Of a DNA stretch of 6,115 bases, positions 1-5,348 are shown in pieces. Under the pieces are notes generated by a model. That model was not told the origin of the DNA, did not search any database, and worked only from the letters and a program-made list of their open reading frames with translations. Position 1 is the first letter of the stretch, and each line of letters opens with the position of its first letter. Location of the stretch: assembly GCA_964587755.1 (NCBI GenBank), contig CAZPMC010000062.1:1-6115 (forward strand), in the 5' to 3' direction. Both the position numbers and the translations under genes were made by a program. Source of the DNA: CAZPMC01 sp964587755 (GTDB lineage Bacteria > Bacillota > Clostridia > Acetivibrionales > DTU013).

Positions 1-2
1 CA

Positions 3-46
3 GTGACATTTTCGCTGAAATATTATAAGGTGACATTATCGCAGAA
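3..46. repeat. Pair of 17-bp direct repeats, possible insertion-sequence end
   Basis: GTGACATTTTCGCTGAA (3-19) and GTGACATTATCGCAGAA (30-46) match at 15 of 17 positions with a 27-bp period. Nothing else is recognisable in the first 60 bases. Multiple short direct repeats of this kind are typical of the transposase-binding ends of IS21-family elements, and sequences beginning TGACATT resemble ends I recall from clostridial elements of that type. No transposase gene lies in the window, so the mobile-element reading is an inference. The repeats could instead be binding sites for a regulator of the promoter just downstream. Confidence 0.4.
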
Positions 47-71
47 TAAACACAGTAATAGAAAATATTTC

Positions 72-100
72 TTGACTTAAACTGTATTTTGATTTAACAT
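72..100 (+). promoter_or_regulatory. Sigma-A-type promoter of the leader and ABC exporter operon
   Basis: A -35 box TTGACT (72-77, five of six consensus bases) is separated by 17 bp from a -10 box TAACAT (95-100, four of six). Transcription would start near 107, about 45 bases before the leader ORF. It is the best promoter upstream of the transporter genes, and no equally good one is seen between the leader hairpins and the first ABC gene. The transporter mRNA would therefore have to read through both leader hairpins. Confidence 0.6.
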
Positions 101-153
101 AATTGTTGTTAGTTTGCTTGAATTAGCAAAATATGAGAGAAGGAGGCAGAGGG

Positions 154-264
154 ATGAGAAGCGTTAGCATTAGAGAATTGACATTTGGATTTTTCAATAA
201 TTTTAATACAGATACAATTCACATAGACCCTGCCTTATTCGTTGGTTTCGCACGGCATTATTAA
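154..264 (+). CDS. Putative 36-aa regulatory leader peptide of the ABC exporter operon
   Basis: An ATG at 154 is preceded by a near-perfect Shine-Dalgarno sequence, AGAAGGAGG (138-146), with seven bases between. The ORF runs 36 codons to a TAA at 262-264. The peptide begins MRSVSIRELTFGFF and ends in FVGFARHY; I recognise no family and see no signal peptide. The strong ribosome binding site, the short length, the position between promoter and ABC genes and the two terminator-like hairpins that follow all point to a leader peptide whose translation controls read-through. The closest known parallel is BmrB upstream of bmrCD in Bacillus subtilis; no sequence similarity to BmrB is claimed. Codons 25-29 overlap bases 226-238, which can pair with the first hairpin, so ribosome position could decide the RNA fold. 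An internal inverted repeat, GAATTG (175-180) and CAATTC (215-220), could form another hairpin within the ORF. It could also be a small functional protein. Confidence 0.65.
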   Translation: MRSVSIRELTFGFFNNFNTDTIHIDPALFVGFARHY

Positions 265-292
265 TTTCTATGAAACTATAAGGTCACGGGTC
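226..292 (+). promoter_or_regulatory. Candidate antiterminator helix: leader ORF end with 5' arm of hairpin 1
   Basis: GACCC (226-230) is complementary to GGGTC (288-292), and CCTTAT (233-238) to ATAAGG (278-283), giving 11 pairs around a small internal loop. This helix uses the same bases that form the 5' arm of the first terminator hairpin (280-290), so the two folds exclude each other. A ribosome held early in the leader ORF would leave 226-238 free to form this helix. One translating freely would occupy that stretch and favour the terminator. The pairing is seen directly; the regulatory logic is inference. Confidence 0.5.
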
Positions 293-315
293 TTGCCCGC
301 GGCCTTTATTTTATT
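280..315 (+). terminator. Leader hairpin 1, intrinsic terminator or attenuator
   Basis: AAGGTC (280-285) pairs with GGCCTT (301-306, including one G-U pair). After an A-C mismatch, CGGG (287-290) pairs with CCCG (296-299) around the loop TCTTG. The 3' side runs into the T-rich tract TTTATTTTATT (305-315), as in a rho-independent terminator. It lies 15 bases after the leader ORF stop and about 110 bases before the ABC start, so it would act as an attenuator. Confidence 0.65.
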
Positions 316-332
316 CCCAAAAGAGGCGGTGG
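297..332 (+). promoter_or_regulatory. Candidate second antiterminator helix linking hairpins 1 and 2
   Basis: If hairpin 1 is opened, its 3' arm (297-307) can pair with the 5' arm of hairpin 2 (320-332). TTT pairs with AAA, GCC with GGC, and CCGC with GTGG including one G-U pair. The helix has a two-base GA bulge and one G-G mismatch. It is weaker than hairpin 2 itself but would form earlier during transcription. The pairing is a hand-drawn fold with no energy calculation behind it. Confidence 0.35.
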
Positions 333-360
333 CATTGTATCCACGGCCTCTTTTCATTTT
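319..360 (+). terminator. Leader hairpin 2, intrinsic terminator or attenuator
   Basis: AAAAGAGGC (319-327) pairs perfectly with GCCTCTTTT (346-354). After one G-G mismatch, GTGG (329-332) pairs with CCAC (341-344) around the 8-base loop CATTGTAT. The 3' arm ends in TTTT followed by CATTTT, a modest U-tract. With 13 pairs it is the strongest hairpin in the leader and it stands between the promoter and the ABC genes. No further gene is visible from here to the ABC start. Confidence 0.65.
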
Positions 361-428
361 GAGGCTTTAGGGCACGGTATTGTATTTGAGTTAAGGTTTA
401 CGTGTTGAGTCAGCTGGGAGGGATTTGC

Positions 429-2165
429 TTGGGAAGATTATTAAGGATAATGAAACAGCATTGGTGGAAATATTCACTTGCTATTGCTTTGATGATTGTA
501 TCTATTGTGCTGGATATGTACAATCCGTTTTTGGTTGGTGAAATTATAGACAGAGTTATTAAAAATGGAGAAATTGCCTATTTAAATAATGCATTGTTAC
601 TACTTGCTGCGATTACAGTCTGCCGTGCTGTGCTGGGATATATTAAAGAATATGGATTTGACTTAGTAAGCTCGACGGTTATCTTAGATTTAAGGCAAAG
701 CTTATTTGATCATATACAGAAGCTGGCATTTTCTTTTTTCGACAAAAACAATACTGGTGAATTGATGTCGAGAATTAAGGATGATACTGAAAACGTTATG
801 GATGCAATTTGTTATGGATTTATGCTTTTCCTGGAGCAAATAATATACTTTGCTATTGCATCAATCATAATGTTTTCACTAAGCTGGAAGCTTGCTCTTA
901 TCAGTCTTATGACTATGCCGGTTATTGAGTATATTGTGTTTAAGCTTGAGAGAAAAATCGGCGAGATATATGAGAAGATCAGCGATCAAAGAGCTCTTTT
1001 GAATACAACGGCACAGCAAAATATCGCAGGTGTAAGAGTTGTTAAGGCATTTGGGAGGGAAAAATACGAGATAGAAAAATTTCTGAAACAGAATGAGGAG
1101 AATTATAAGATTAATTTCAATCAAGCGAAAATATTGGCTAAATATAACCCTACAATAGAATTCTTTTCAAATGTTGTTATTGTGCTGGTGGTGAGCTTTG
1201 GCGGTTATTTTGTTATTGGCGGAGAACTGTCCCTCGGAAAATTAGTGGCATTTAGTAATTATGTGCATATGTTGATCTGGCCTATTCGCAGTATGGGCTG
1301 GCTAACAAATGTGATAGCACGGTGTGTTGCATCTATTAAAAAGATAGAAAATATTTTCAATGAGGAGCCAACCATTAAGAATTGTGAGAATCCGCAAAAG
1401 CCTGAAAAAGCAGAAGGAAATGTGGTGTTTAAGGATGTGAGCTTTGAGTTTGCCGAGGAGTTTGTTCTAAATGAAATAAATATTGATGTAAAGGCAGGAA
1501 GTACTGTTGCAATTATGGGAGCAACAGGAGCAGGAAAGAGTTCGCTTATCAATCTGATAGGCAGATATTACGATTGCTCAAAAGGATGTATCTACTTTGA
1601 CGGGATAGATGTACGAGACCTGGATTTATCTTTCTTGAGGAAAAATGTAGCTGTAGTTATGCAGGATACATTCCTGTTTTCCGATACAATTGAGCAAAAT
1701 ATCAGGTTTGGAGCAAATGATGTAACAGATGAGGAGTTTATGGCTGCTGCAAGAGATGCAATGGTGGATGAGTTTGTGTCCCAGATGCCCTTGGGGTATA
1801 ACACGATTATTGGTGAGCGGGGAATTGGGCTTTCAGGCGGTCAAAAGCAGCGTATTTCGATTGCGAGGGCATTTCTAGCGGAAGCGAAGGTGCTTATTTT
1901 AGACGATGCCACTTCAGCCCTGGATATGGAAACGGAGTATTTTATTCAAAAGGCGTTGGAGAGGAGAAAAGGAATAACATGCTTTATTATTGCCCATAGA
2001 ATATCTGCAGTAAAAAATGCTGATCAGATACTGTATTTTGAGGACGGTAGGATAGTTGAAAGAGGCACTCACAGTGAGCTTTTAGCTCTTAAGGGGAGAT
2101 ATTATGAAACATATAGAGAGCAATACCGTGATTATGTGGAGGCTTTGGAACGGGAGGTGATATAA
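429..2165 (+). CDS. ABC half-transporter (BmrC/YheI-like), subunit with degenerate ATP site
   Basis: This is a 578-residue half-transporter in the inner membrane that should pair with the next gene product to export drugs or other amphipathic compounds using ATP. Six hydrophobic segments (roughly residues 14-36, 52-72, 128-150, 153-171, 242-263 and 271-291) form the exporter membrane domain. The nucleotide-binding domain follows: Walker A GATGAGKS at 364-371, Q-loop Gln412, signature LSGGQ at 468-472, Walker B VLILD at 488-492 and switch His523. Asp493 replaces the usual catalytic Glu after Walker B, the mark of the degenerate-site subunit in heterodimeric exporters such as BmrC. The start chosen is TTG at 429 because GGGAGGG (416-422) lies at good distance. 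A GTG at 402 would add nine residues but has only a weak AAGG before it; ATG at 450 is possible. The stop directly abuts the next start. The substrate cannot be told from sequence. Confidence 0.93.
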   Translation: MGRLLRIMKQHWWKYSLAIALMIVSIVLDMYNPFLVGEIIDRVIKNGEIAYLNNALLLLAAITVCRAVLGYIKEYGFDLVSSTVILDLRQSLFDHIQKLAFSFFDKNNTGELMSRIKDDTENVMDAICYGFMLFLEQIIYFAIASIIMFSLSWKLALISLMTMPVIEYIVFKLERKIGEIYEKISDQRALLNTTAQQNIAGVRVVKAFGREKYEIEKFLKQNEENYKINFNQAKILAKYNPTIEFFSNVVIVLVVSFGGYFVIGGELSLGKLVAFSNYVHMLIWPIRSMGWLTNVIARCVASIKKIENIFNEEPTIKNCENPQKPEKAEGNVVFKDVSFEFAEEFVLNEINIDVKAGSTVAIMGATGAGKSSLINLIGRYYDCSKGCIYFDGIDVRDLDLSFLRKNVAVVMQDTFLFSDTIEQNIRFGANDVTDEEFMAAARDAMVDEFVSQMPLGYNTIIGERGIGLSGGQKQRISIARAFLAEAKVLILDDATSALDMETEYFIQKALERRKGITCFIIAHRISAVKNADQILYFEDGRIVERGTHSELLALKGRYYETYREQYRDYVEALEREVI

Positions 2166-3959
2166 TTGCCCATTAATACATTTAGAGATGATGAAAAGTT
2201 AAGTGAAAGCTTGAATTTAGACATTATTAAAAGGTTATTCTCCTACTTGAAGCCCTATGGCTCATCAATTGTTAAGACCTTGATATTCATGGCGGGAGTA
2301 ATATCCGCTGAGTTGCTAAACCCATATTTTCTGAAGGTTGGCATTGATAAATATATAAAAGAGGAAGAGTGGAAAAAGCTTCTTATAATAGGCGGCGTTA
2401 TGATTATTATCAATGCTGTGTCCATGGTGTGCTCGCGACTTCGGACTATTACAATGGGAAAAGTCTCAAATAGCATTCTGCTTACAATACGTCAGCAGTT
2501 GTACACCCACATACAGAAGCTGTCTTTTTCCTTTTTTGACAACAGACCTGCTGGGAAAATATTAGCCAGAATTATCGGTGATGTGAACTCGCTGAATGAC
2601 CTTTTTGTAAGCTCTGTTACTACACTAATACCTGAGTTTATAAAAATCGTATCGGTTGTGGTAATAATGATGGTTATGAATTACAGGCTCGGGCTTGTGG
2701 CATTGGCGACAGTGCCTGTTATGGTTGTAGTAATGTTTTTTATAATGACTGTGTCAAGAAAAAGATGGATGGTTTTCAGAAAGAAGACCTCTAATTTAAA
2801 TGCATTTAGTCATGAGAGCTTTTCGGGAATTCGTGTAATACAAAGCTTTGCAGCGGAGAGGGAAACATCTTCCACATTTAATGAGTTGCTTAACCAGCAA
2901 AGAGATTCTTTTACAAAGGCTGTTAGACTAAACGACCTTTTTTGGCCGATAGTTGAAATGTCCTGGGGTGTGGGGACTATACTTGTGTTTTGGTTTGGGG
3001 TAAGACTGATTTCAACGGACACATTAACACCGGGACTATTAGTTGCATTTTCAAGCTATGTGTCAATGTTCTGGCACCCTATTATGAGCATAAGCTCTTT
3101 TTACAATCAGCTTGTTACAAATATGTCCGGTGCGGAGAGGATTTTTGAGATCCTTGACATAGAACCTGATATTAAGGATAGAGAAAATGCTGTGCCAATG
3201 CCGAAAATAAAGGGGGAGGTATGTTTTAAAAATGTTACATTCGGATATGATGACAGCATGCCTGTCTTGAAAAATGTAAGCTTTCACGTGAAAGTCGGGC
3301 AAACGATAGCACTTGTAGGATCAACAGGGGCTGGGAAGACCACGATTGTGAATCTGATTAGCAGGTTCTATGAGGTGTCTGATGGAGAAGTATTGATAGA
3401 TGGATGTAATGTAAATAATGTAACTCTTGAGTCCTTGAGAGCACAAATAGGAATGATGCCCCAGGATACATTTCTGTTCTCTACAACAATAAAGGAAAAT
3501 ATACGATATGGAAAGCTTGATGCAACAGACGAGGAAATAATCGCGGCTGCTAAAGCGGTGTCAGCTCATGATTTTATTATGAAGCTTGAAAAAGGTTACG
3601 ACACTGATGTTAATGAAAGAGGGACGCGCCTATCATCAGGACAAAGGCAGCTTATTGCATTTGCCAGAACGCTGTTAGCTAATCCCGCAATTCTAATTTT
3701 GGATGAGGCAACGGCAAGTATTGATACTCATACGGAGTTGCTGGTGCAACAGGGGATTAAAAAGCTGCTCAAAGGCAGGACCTCCTTTGTCATTGCCCAT
3801 AGGCTATCCACCATAAGAAATGCTGATTTGATTATGGTAATTGAGGAAGGCGATATTGTGGAGACCGGCAGCCATGATGAACTTATAAAACTTCGGGGAC
3901 AGTACTACAATCTTTATACATCACAGTTTAAGTTTCTTAACGATGACGAAGCCAGCTAA
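2166..3959 (+). CDS. ABC half-transporter (BmrD/YheH-like), subunit with catalytic Glu
   Basis: This 597-residue partner half-transporter has a membrane domain (segments near 35-55, 71-91, 145-171, 175-196, 258-281 and 288-310) followed by an ATPase domain. Visible motifs are A-loop Tyr361, Walker A GSTGAGKT at 385-392, Q-loop Gln433, Walker B AILILD at 508-513 with catalytic Glu514, and switch His545. Its signature is LSSGQ (489-493) instead of LSGGQ. In the head-to-tail dimer this altered signature faces the Walker site of the first subunit, which carries the Glu-to-Asp change. One ATP site should therefore be consensus and one degenerate, as in BmrCD, LmrCD and TM287/288. The TTG start at 2166 follows the upstream TAA with no gap, and GGGAGGTGAT (2152-2161) inside the upstream gene is its ribosome binding site, so the two are translationally linked. 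At 597 residues it is shorter than B. subtilis BmrD, as I recall that protein. Multidrug export is inferred from family. Confidence 0.94.
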   Translation: MPINTFRDDEKLSESLNLDIIKRLFSYLKPYGSSIVKTLIFMAGVISAELLNPYFLKVGIDKYIKEEEWKKLLIIGGVMIIINAVSMVCSRLRTITMGKVSNSILLTIRQQLYTHIQKLSFSFFDNRPAGKILARIIGDVNSLNDLFVSSVTTLIPEFIKIVSVVVIMMVMNYRLGLVALATVPVMVVVMFFIMTVSRKRWMVFRKKTSNLNAFSHESFSGIRVIQSFAAERETSSTFNELLNQQRDSFTKAVRLNDLFWPIVEMSWGVGTILVFWFGVRLISTDTLTPGLLVAFSSYVSMFWHPIMSISSFYNQLVTNMSGAERIFEILDIEPDIKDRENAVPMPKIKGEVCFKNVTFGYDDSMPVLKNVSFHVKVGQTIALVGSTGAGKTTIVNLISRFYEVSDGEVLIDGCNVNNVTLESLRAQIGMMPQDTFLFSTTIKENIRYGKLDATDEEIIAAAKAVSAHDFIMKLEKGYDTDVNERGTRLSSGQRQLIAFARTLLANPAILILDEATASIDTHTELLVQQGIKKLLKGRTSFVIAHRLSTIRNADLIMVIEEGDIVETGSHDELIKLRGQYYNLYTSQFKFLNDDEAS

Positions 3960-3970
3960 GAGAGGGGATG

Positions 3971-4003
3971 GATGTTGGGGACTAGATATTGGGGACGGTT
4001 CTT
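3971..4003 (+). repeat. GGGGACGGTTCTT motif, copy 1, with duplicated flank
   Basis: The exact 13-mer GGGGACGGTTCTT lies at 3991-4003, about 30 bases after the second ABC stop. The 12 bases GATATTGGGGAC (3985-3996) are preceded by a near-identical copy GATGTTGGGGAC (3971-3982). Three other forward copies of the motif or a close variant occur in the window. I recall such GGGGACGGTTCTT strings as recurrent intergenic repeats in clostridial and related genomes, sometimes linked with Y1-type REP-associated transposases; I could not check that here. Confidence 0.6.
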
Positions 4004-4018
4004 CAAAATTAGGGATTC

Positions 4019-4097
4019 AAAGTTGGGTGCAAAGTTGGGAACCAAGCTTGGAACAAAGCTGGGGACAAAGCTGGGGACAAAGCTGGGGACGGTTCTT
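4019..4097 (+). repeat. Six 12-bp tandem repeats running into GGGGACGGTTCTT, copy 2
   Basis: Six units of 11-13 bp fill 4019-4090. The last three (4055-4066, 4067-4078, 4079-4090) are identical AAAGCTGGGGAC, and the earlier ones decay (AAGCTTGGAAC, AAAGTTGGGAACC, AAAGTTGGGTGC). The final unit continues into GGTTCTT, completing the 13-mer at 4085-4097. Translating through it gives a Gln-Ser-Trp-Gly repeat, which I take as an artefact. The gradient from perfect to degraded units suggests growth by slippage at the motif end. Confidence 0.8.
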
Positions 4098-4158
4098 AAA
4101 TTTGCATATTTTCCTATGCCTAGTTCCTTATGATAAGCTGGTAATGTGCTTGTATTAC

Positions 4159-4183
4159 AGCGTAAGATGACGCTACACTTTTA
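4159..4183 (+). terminator. Weak terminator candidate after the ABC operon
   Basis: AGCGT (4159-4163) pairs with ACGCT (4170-4174) around AAGATG, followed by ACACTTTTA. The stem is only five pairs and the T-run short, so this is a weak candidate. Two other small hairpins precede it: GCATA/TATGC (4104-4119) and GTAAT/ATTAC (4141-4158). No better terminator is seen between the ABC genes and the next promoter. Confidence 0.3.
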
Positions 4184-4212
4184 TTGACGCTTAACATTTG
4201 AAATGTTACGAT
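4184..4212 (+). promoter_or_regulatory. Promoter of the acetyltransferase gene
   Basis: TTGACG (4184-4189, five of six) and TACGAT (4207-4212, four of six) are separated by exactly 17 bp. Transcription would begin near 4219, giving a leader of about 40 bases before the chosen ATG at 4259. The acetyltransferase would thus be its own transcription unit, separate from the ABC operon. Confidence 0.5.
4192..4208. promoter_or_regulatory. Perfect palindrome in the promoter spacer, operator candidate
   Basis: TAACATTT and AAATGTTA form perfect 8-bp arms around a single central G. The palindrome fills most of the spacer between the -35 and -10 boxes and overlaps the first two bases of the -10 box. 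A dimeric repressor bound here would block RNA polymerase. No regulator gene is in the window and I do not recognise the site as a known consensus, so the cognate protein is unknown. Confidence 0.45.
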
Positions 4213-4258
4213 TAATGAGAAATAGATTATTTATTTGTTTAAAAGAGCAGGTGTCTGT

Positions 4259-4777
4259 ATGTCCAATATAAATTTAGTAGAAATCAATGATAGCGACAAT
4301 ATGAAGCTGCAGGAATTAGCCGGGCTTGCCAAAGAAATCTGGGGGGAGCATTATGCATCTATTCTTGATAGAGAACAGATAGATTATATGTTGGAAAAAT
4401 TTCAGAGCATAGATAAAATGAAAAGTGATATTGCTTTAAATGGTTATAGATATTTTGTAGTGTATTCTGATCGGATAATGGTCGGGTATTGTGCAATTAA
4501 GGCTGAAAATGAAAATAAGGGAATATTTTTGAGCAAACTTTATATAGACAAATCTAGCCGCGGCCAGGGCATATCTAAGATCTTTTTGGGGGAAATACAG
4601 GAAATTGCTAAGGAAGGTGGTCTTAACCATATCTGGCTCACTGTAAATAAACGTAATAATGCAACTATAAGTATATATAAAAGGCTTGGATTTGAAATAA
4701 TTGATGAAATTGCTACAGATATAGGTGATGGCTATGTAATGGACGATTATGTCATGAGAATGAATCTGGAGACTTAA
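4259..4777 (+). CDS. GNAT-family N-acetyltransferase, PaiA-like
   Basis: This 172-residue cytoplasmic protein should transfer an acetyl group from acetyl-CoA to an amine. The GNAT core is visible: strand VGYCAI (75-80), strand LYID (94-97), the acetyl-CoA loop SRGQGIS (100-106) with its helix, strand HIWLTV (124-129), then NNATISIYKRLGF (133-145), the classical Asn...Tyr...GF ending. The overall pattern, including IWLTVNKRNNATISIYKRLGF and a C-terminal GDGYVMDDYVM, resembles PaiA of Bacillus subtilis, which acetylates polyamines; the substrate here is only inferred. The start at 4259 is preferred because AGGTG (4249-4253) precedes it at suitable spacing. An in-frame TTG at 4235 would add eight residues but has no ribosome binding site. 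The gene has its own promoter and palindrome upstream and a GGGGACGGTTCTT repeat at its stop codon. Acetylation of a drug or polyamine would fit beside a multidrug exporter, but nothing links them directly. Confidence 0.85.
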   Translation: MSNINLVEINDSDNMKLQELAGLAKEIWGEHYASILDREQIDYMLEKFQSIDKMKSDIALNGYRYFVVYSDRIMVGYCAIKAENENKGIFLSKLYIDKSSRGQGISKIFLGEIQEIAKEGGLNHIWLTVNKRNNATISIYKRLGFEIIDEIATDIGDGYVMDDYVMRMNLET

Positions 4778-4804
4778 TCTGGGGATAATCTGGGGACGGT
4801 TCTT
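4776..4804 (+). repeat. GGGGACGGTTCTT motif, copy 3, with duplicated flank
   Basis: The exact 13-mer lies at 4792-4804, beginning 14 bases after the acetyltransferase stop. An 11-bp unit is duplicated in front of it: AATCTGGGGAT (4776-4786) and AATCTGGGGAC (4787-4797). The first unit uses the last two bases of the stop codon, so the duplication reaches the very end of the gene. Confidence 0.6.
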
Positions 4805-4883
4805 AAATGTTAATCCCTTCATTGCTTTTCAGGCATTTGATATTTGGGCAATATGCTGGTAGAAATATTTTAAGAAATGTCCC
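4793..4883. repeat. Imperfect inverted repeat around a 61-bp core, REP doublet or MITE-like
   Basis: GGGACGGTTCTTAAA (4793-4807) pairs with TTTAAGAAATGTCCC (4869-4883) at 14 of 15 positions, counting one G-U pair. The core contains a nested pair, ATTGC (4821-4825) with GCAAT (4848-4852). The second arm is the only reverse-complement copy of the repeat motif seen in the window. This could be a REP-type doublet, a miniature transposable element or simply a transcription terminator for the acetyltransferase. No target-site duplication is obvious. Confidence 0.5.
4837..4865 (+). promoter_or_regulatory. Possible promoter for the YjbQ and MBL genes
   Basis: TTGATA (4837-4842, five of six) and TAGAAA (4860-4865, four of six) are spaced by 17 bp, placing a start near 4872 and the ribosome binding site AAAGGAG (4892-4898) about 20 bases later. 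It lies inside the inverted repeat, which would mean the repeat element supplies the promoter. In AT-rich DNA such matches arise by chance, so confidence is limited. Confidence 0.35.
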
Positions 4884-4905
4884 TAAAATAGAAAGGAGTG
4901 TATTG

Positions 4906-4929
4906 ATGCTTAAGTGCATCAAAGAATGA
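4906..4929 (+). CDS. Seven-codon mini-ORF overlapping the YjbQ start
   Basis: The strongest ribosome binding site here, AAAGGAG (4892-4898), is seven bases before an ATG at 4906 that opens a seven-codon ORF (MLKCIKE). Its TGA (4927-4929) overlaps the ATG at 4926 of the YjbQ gene as ATGA. The YjbQ start itself has no good ribosome binding site. This looks like translational coupling, with ribosomes loading on the mini-ORF and restarting. Alternatively it is the relic of an ancestral start put out of frame by a small indel. Confidence 0.35.
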   Translation: MLKCIKE

Positions 4930-5348
4930 ATATGAAATCATATCGAAAGGAACTATATTTTAATACACCTACACGAAGAGCCTATATTAATATAACAGAT
5001 CAAGTGCAAAAGTGTATTGATGAAAGTGGTATAAAAGAAGGGCTAGTTCTGGTTAACGCTATGAACATTACAGCCAGTGTATTTGTCAACGATGATGAGT
5101 CAGGACTCCATAGAGACTTTGAAAAGTGGCTCGAGACTTTAGCACCTGAGAAGCCATATAGCCAGTACGAGCACAATGGGTTTGAGGATAATGCCGATGC
5201 ACACCTGAAACGCCAAATTATGGGACGTGAAGTGGTTGCAGCTATTACTAACGGAAAGTTGGATTTCGGAACTTGGGAGCAGATATTTTATGGGGAGTAT
5301 GACGGAAAAAGAAGAAAACGAGTACTTGTGAAAATCATAGGTGAGTAA
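4926..5348 (+). CDS. yjbQ: YjbQ-family (UPF0047) protein, thiamin phosphate synthase-like
   Basis: A 140-residue protein of the YjbQ/UPF0047 family, small homotrimeric cytoplasmic proteins. E. coli YjbQ has been linked to a secondary thiamin phosphate synthase activity; the physiological role is unsettled. Conserved stretches are ITASVFVNDDESGLHRDFEK (48-67), EDNADAHLKRQIMGREV (87-103), FGTWEQIFYGEYDG (114-127) and the C-terminal RVLVKIIGE, so the protein is full length. The family usually has His in the HxTA or HTS/TA motif; here that position is Asn47 (codon AAC, one base from CAC), while His62 and His93 remain. The start is uncertain: ATG at 4926 overlaps the mini-ORF stop, ATG at 4932 would begin MKSYRKEL and fits family N-termini equally well, and GTG at 4914 is less likely. 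It is followed after 53 bases, without a terminator, by the MBL gene, suggesting one operon. Confidence 0.9.
   Translation: MNMKSYRKELYFNTPTRRAYINITDQVQKCIDESGIKEGLVLVNAMNITASVFVNDDESGLHRDFEKWLETLAPEKPYSQYEHNGFEDNADAHLKRQIMGREVVAAITNGKLDFGTWEQIFYGEYDGKRRKRVLVKIIGE

Noticed and set aside
280..354. Leader hairpins as a known metabolite riboswitch or T-box
   Set aside because: I see no T-box sequence, specifier stem or conserved riboswitch core. The strong leader ORF explains the layout better.
402..428. GTG at 402 as the start of the first ABC gene
   Set aside because: Only AAGG precedes it, whereas the in-frame TTG at 429 has GGGAGGG at good spacing. It stays possible and would add nine residues.
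4019..4090. Tandem repeats considered as a CRISPR array
   Set aside because: The units are contiguous 11-13 bp copies without spacers, and no cas genes are present.
3943..4170. A 75-codon ORF with a Gln-Ser-Trp-Gly repeat
   Set aside because: It starts inside the end of the second ABC gene without a ribosome binding site, and its middle is simply a reading of the 12-bp DNA repeats. The rest has no protein-like features.
4235..4258. TTG at 4235 as the acetyltransferase start
   Set aside because: There is no ribosome binding site before it, and it lies only about 16 bases from the predicted transcription start. The ATG at 4259 has AGGTG at suitable distance.
4436..4822. A 128-codon ORF on the minus strand
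   Set aside because: It is antisense to the well-supported acetyltransferase gene and shows no recognisable family or ribosome binding site. The other minus-strand ORFs under the ABC and MBL genes were rejected for the same reason.
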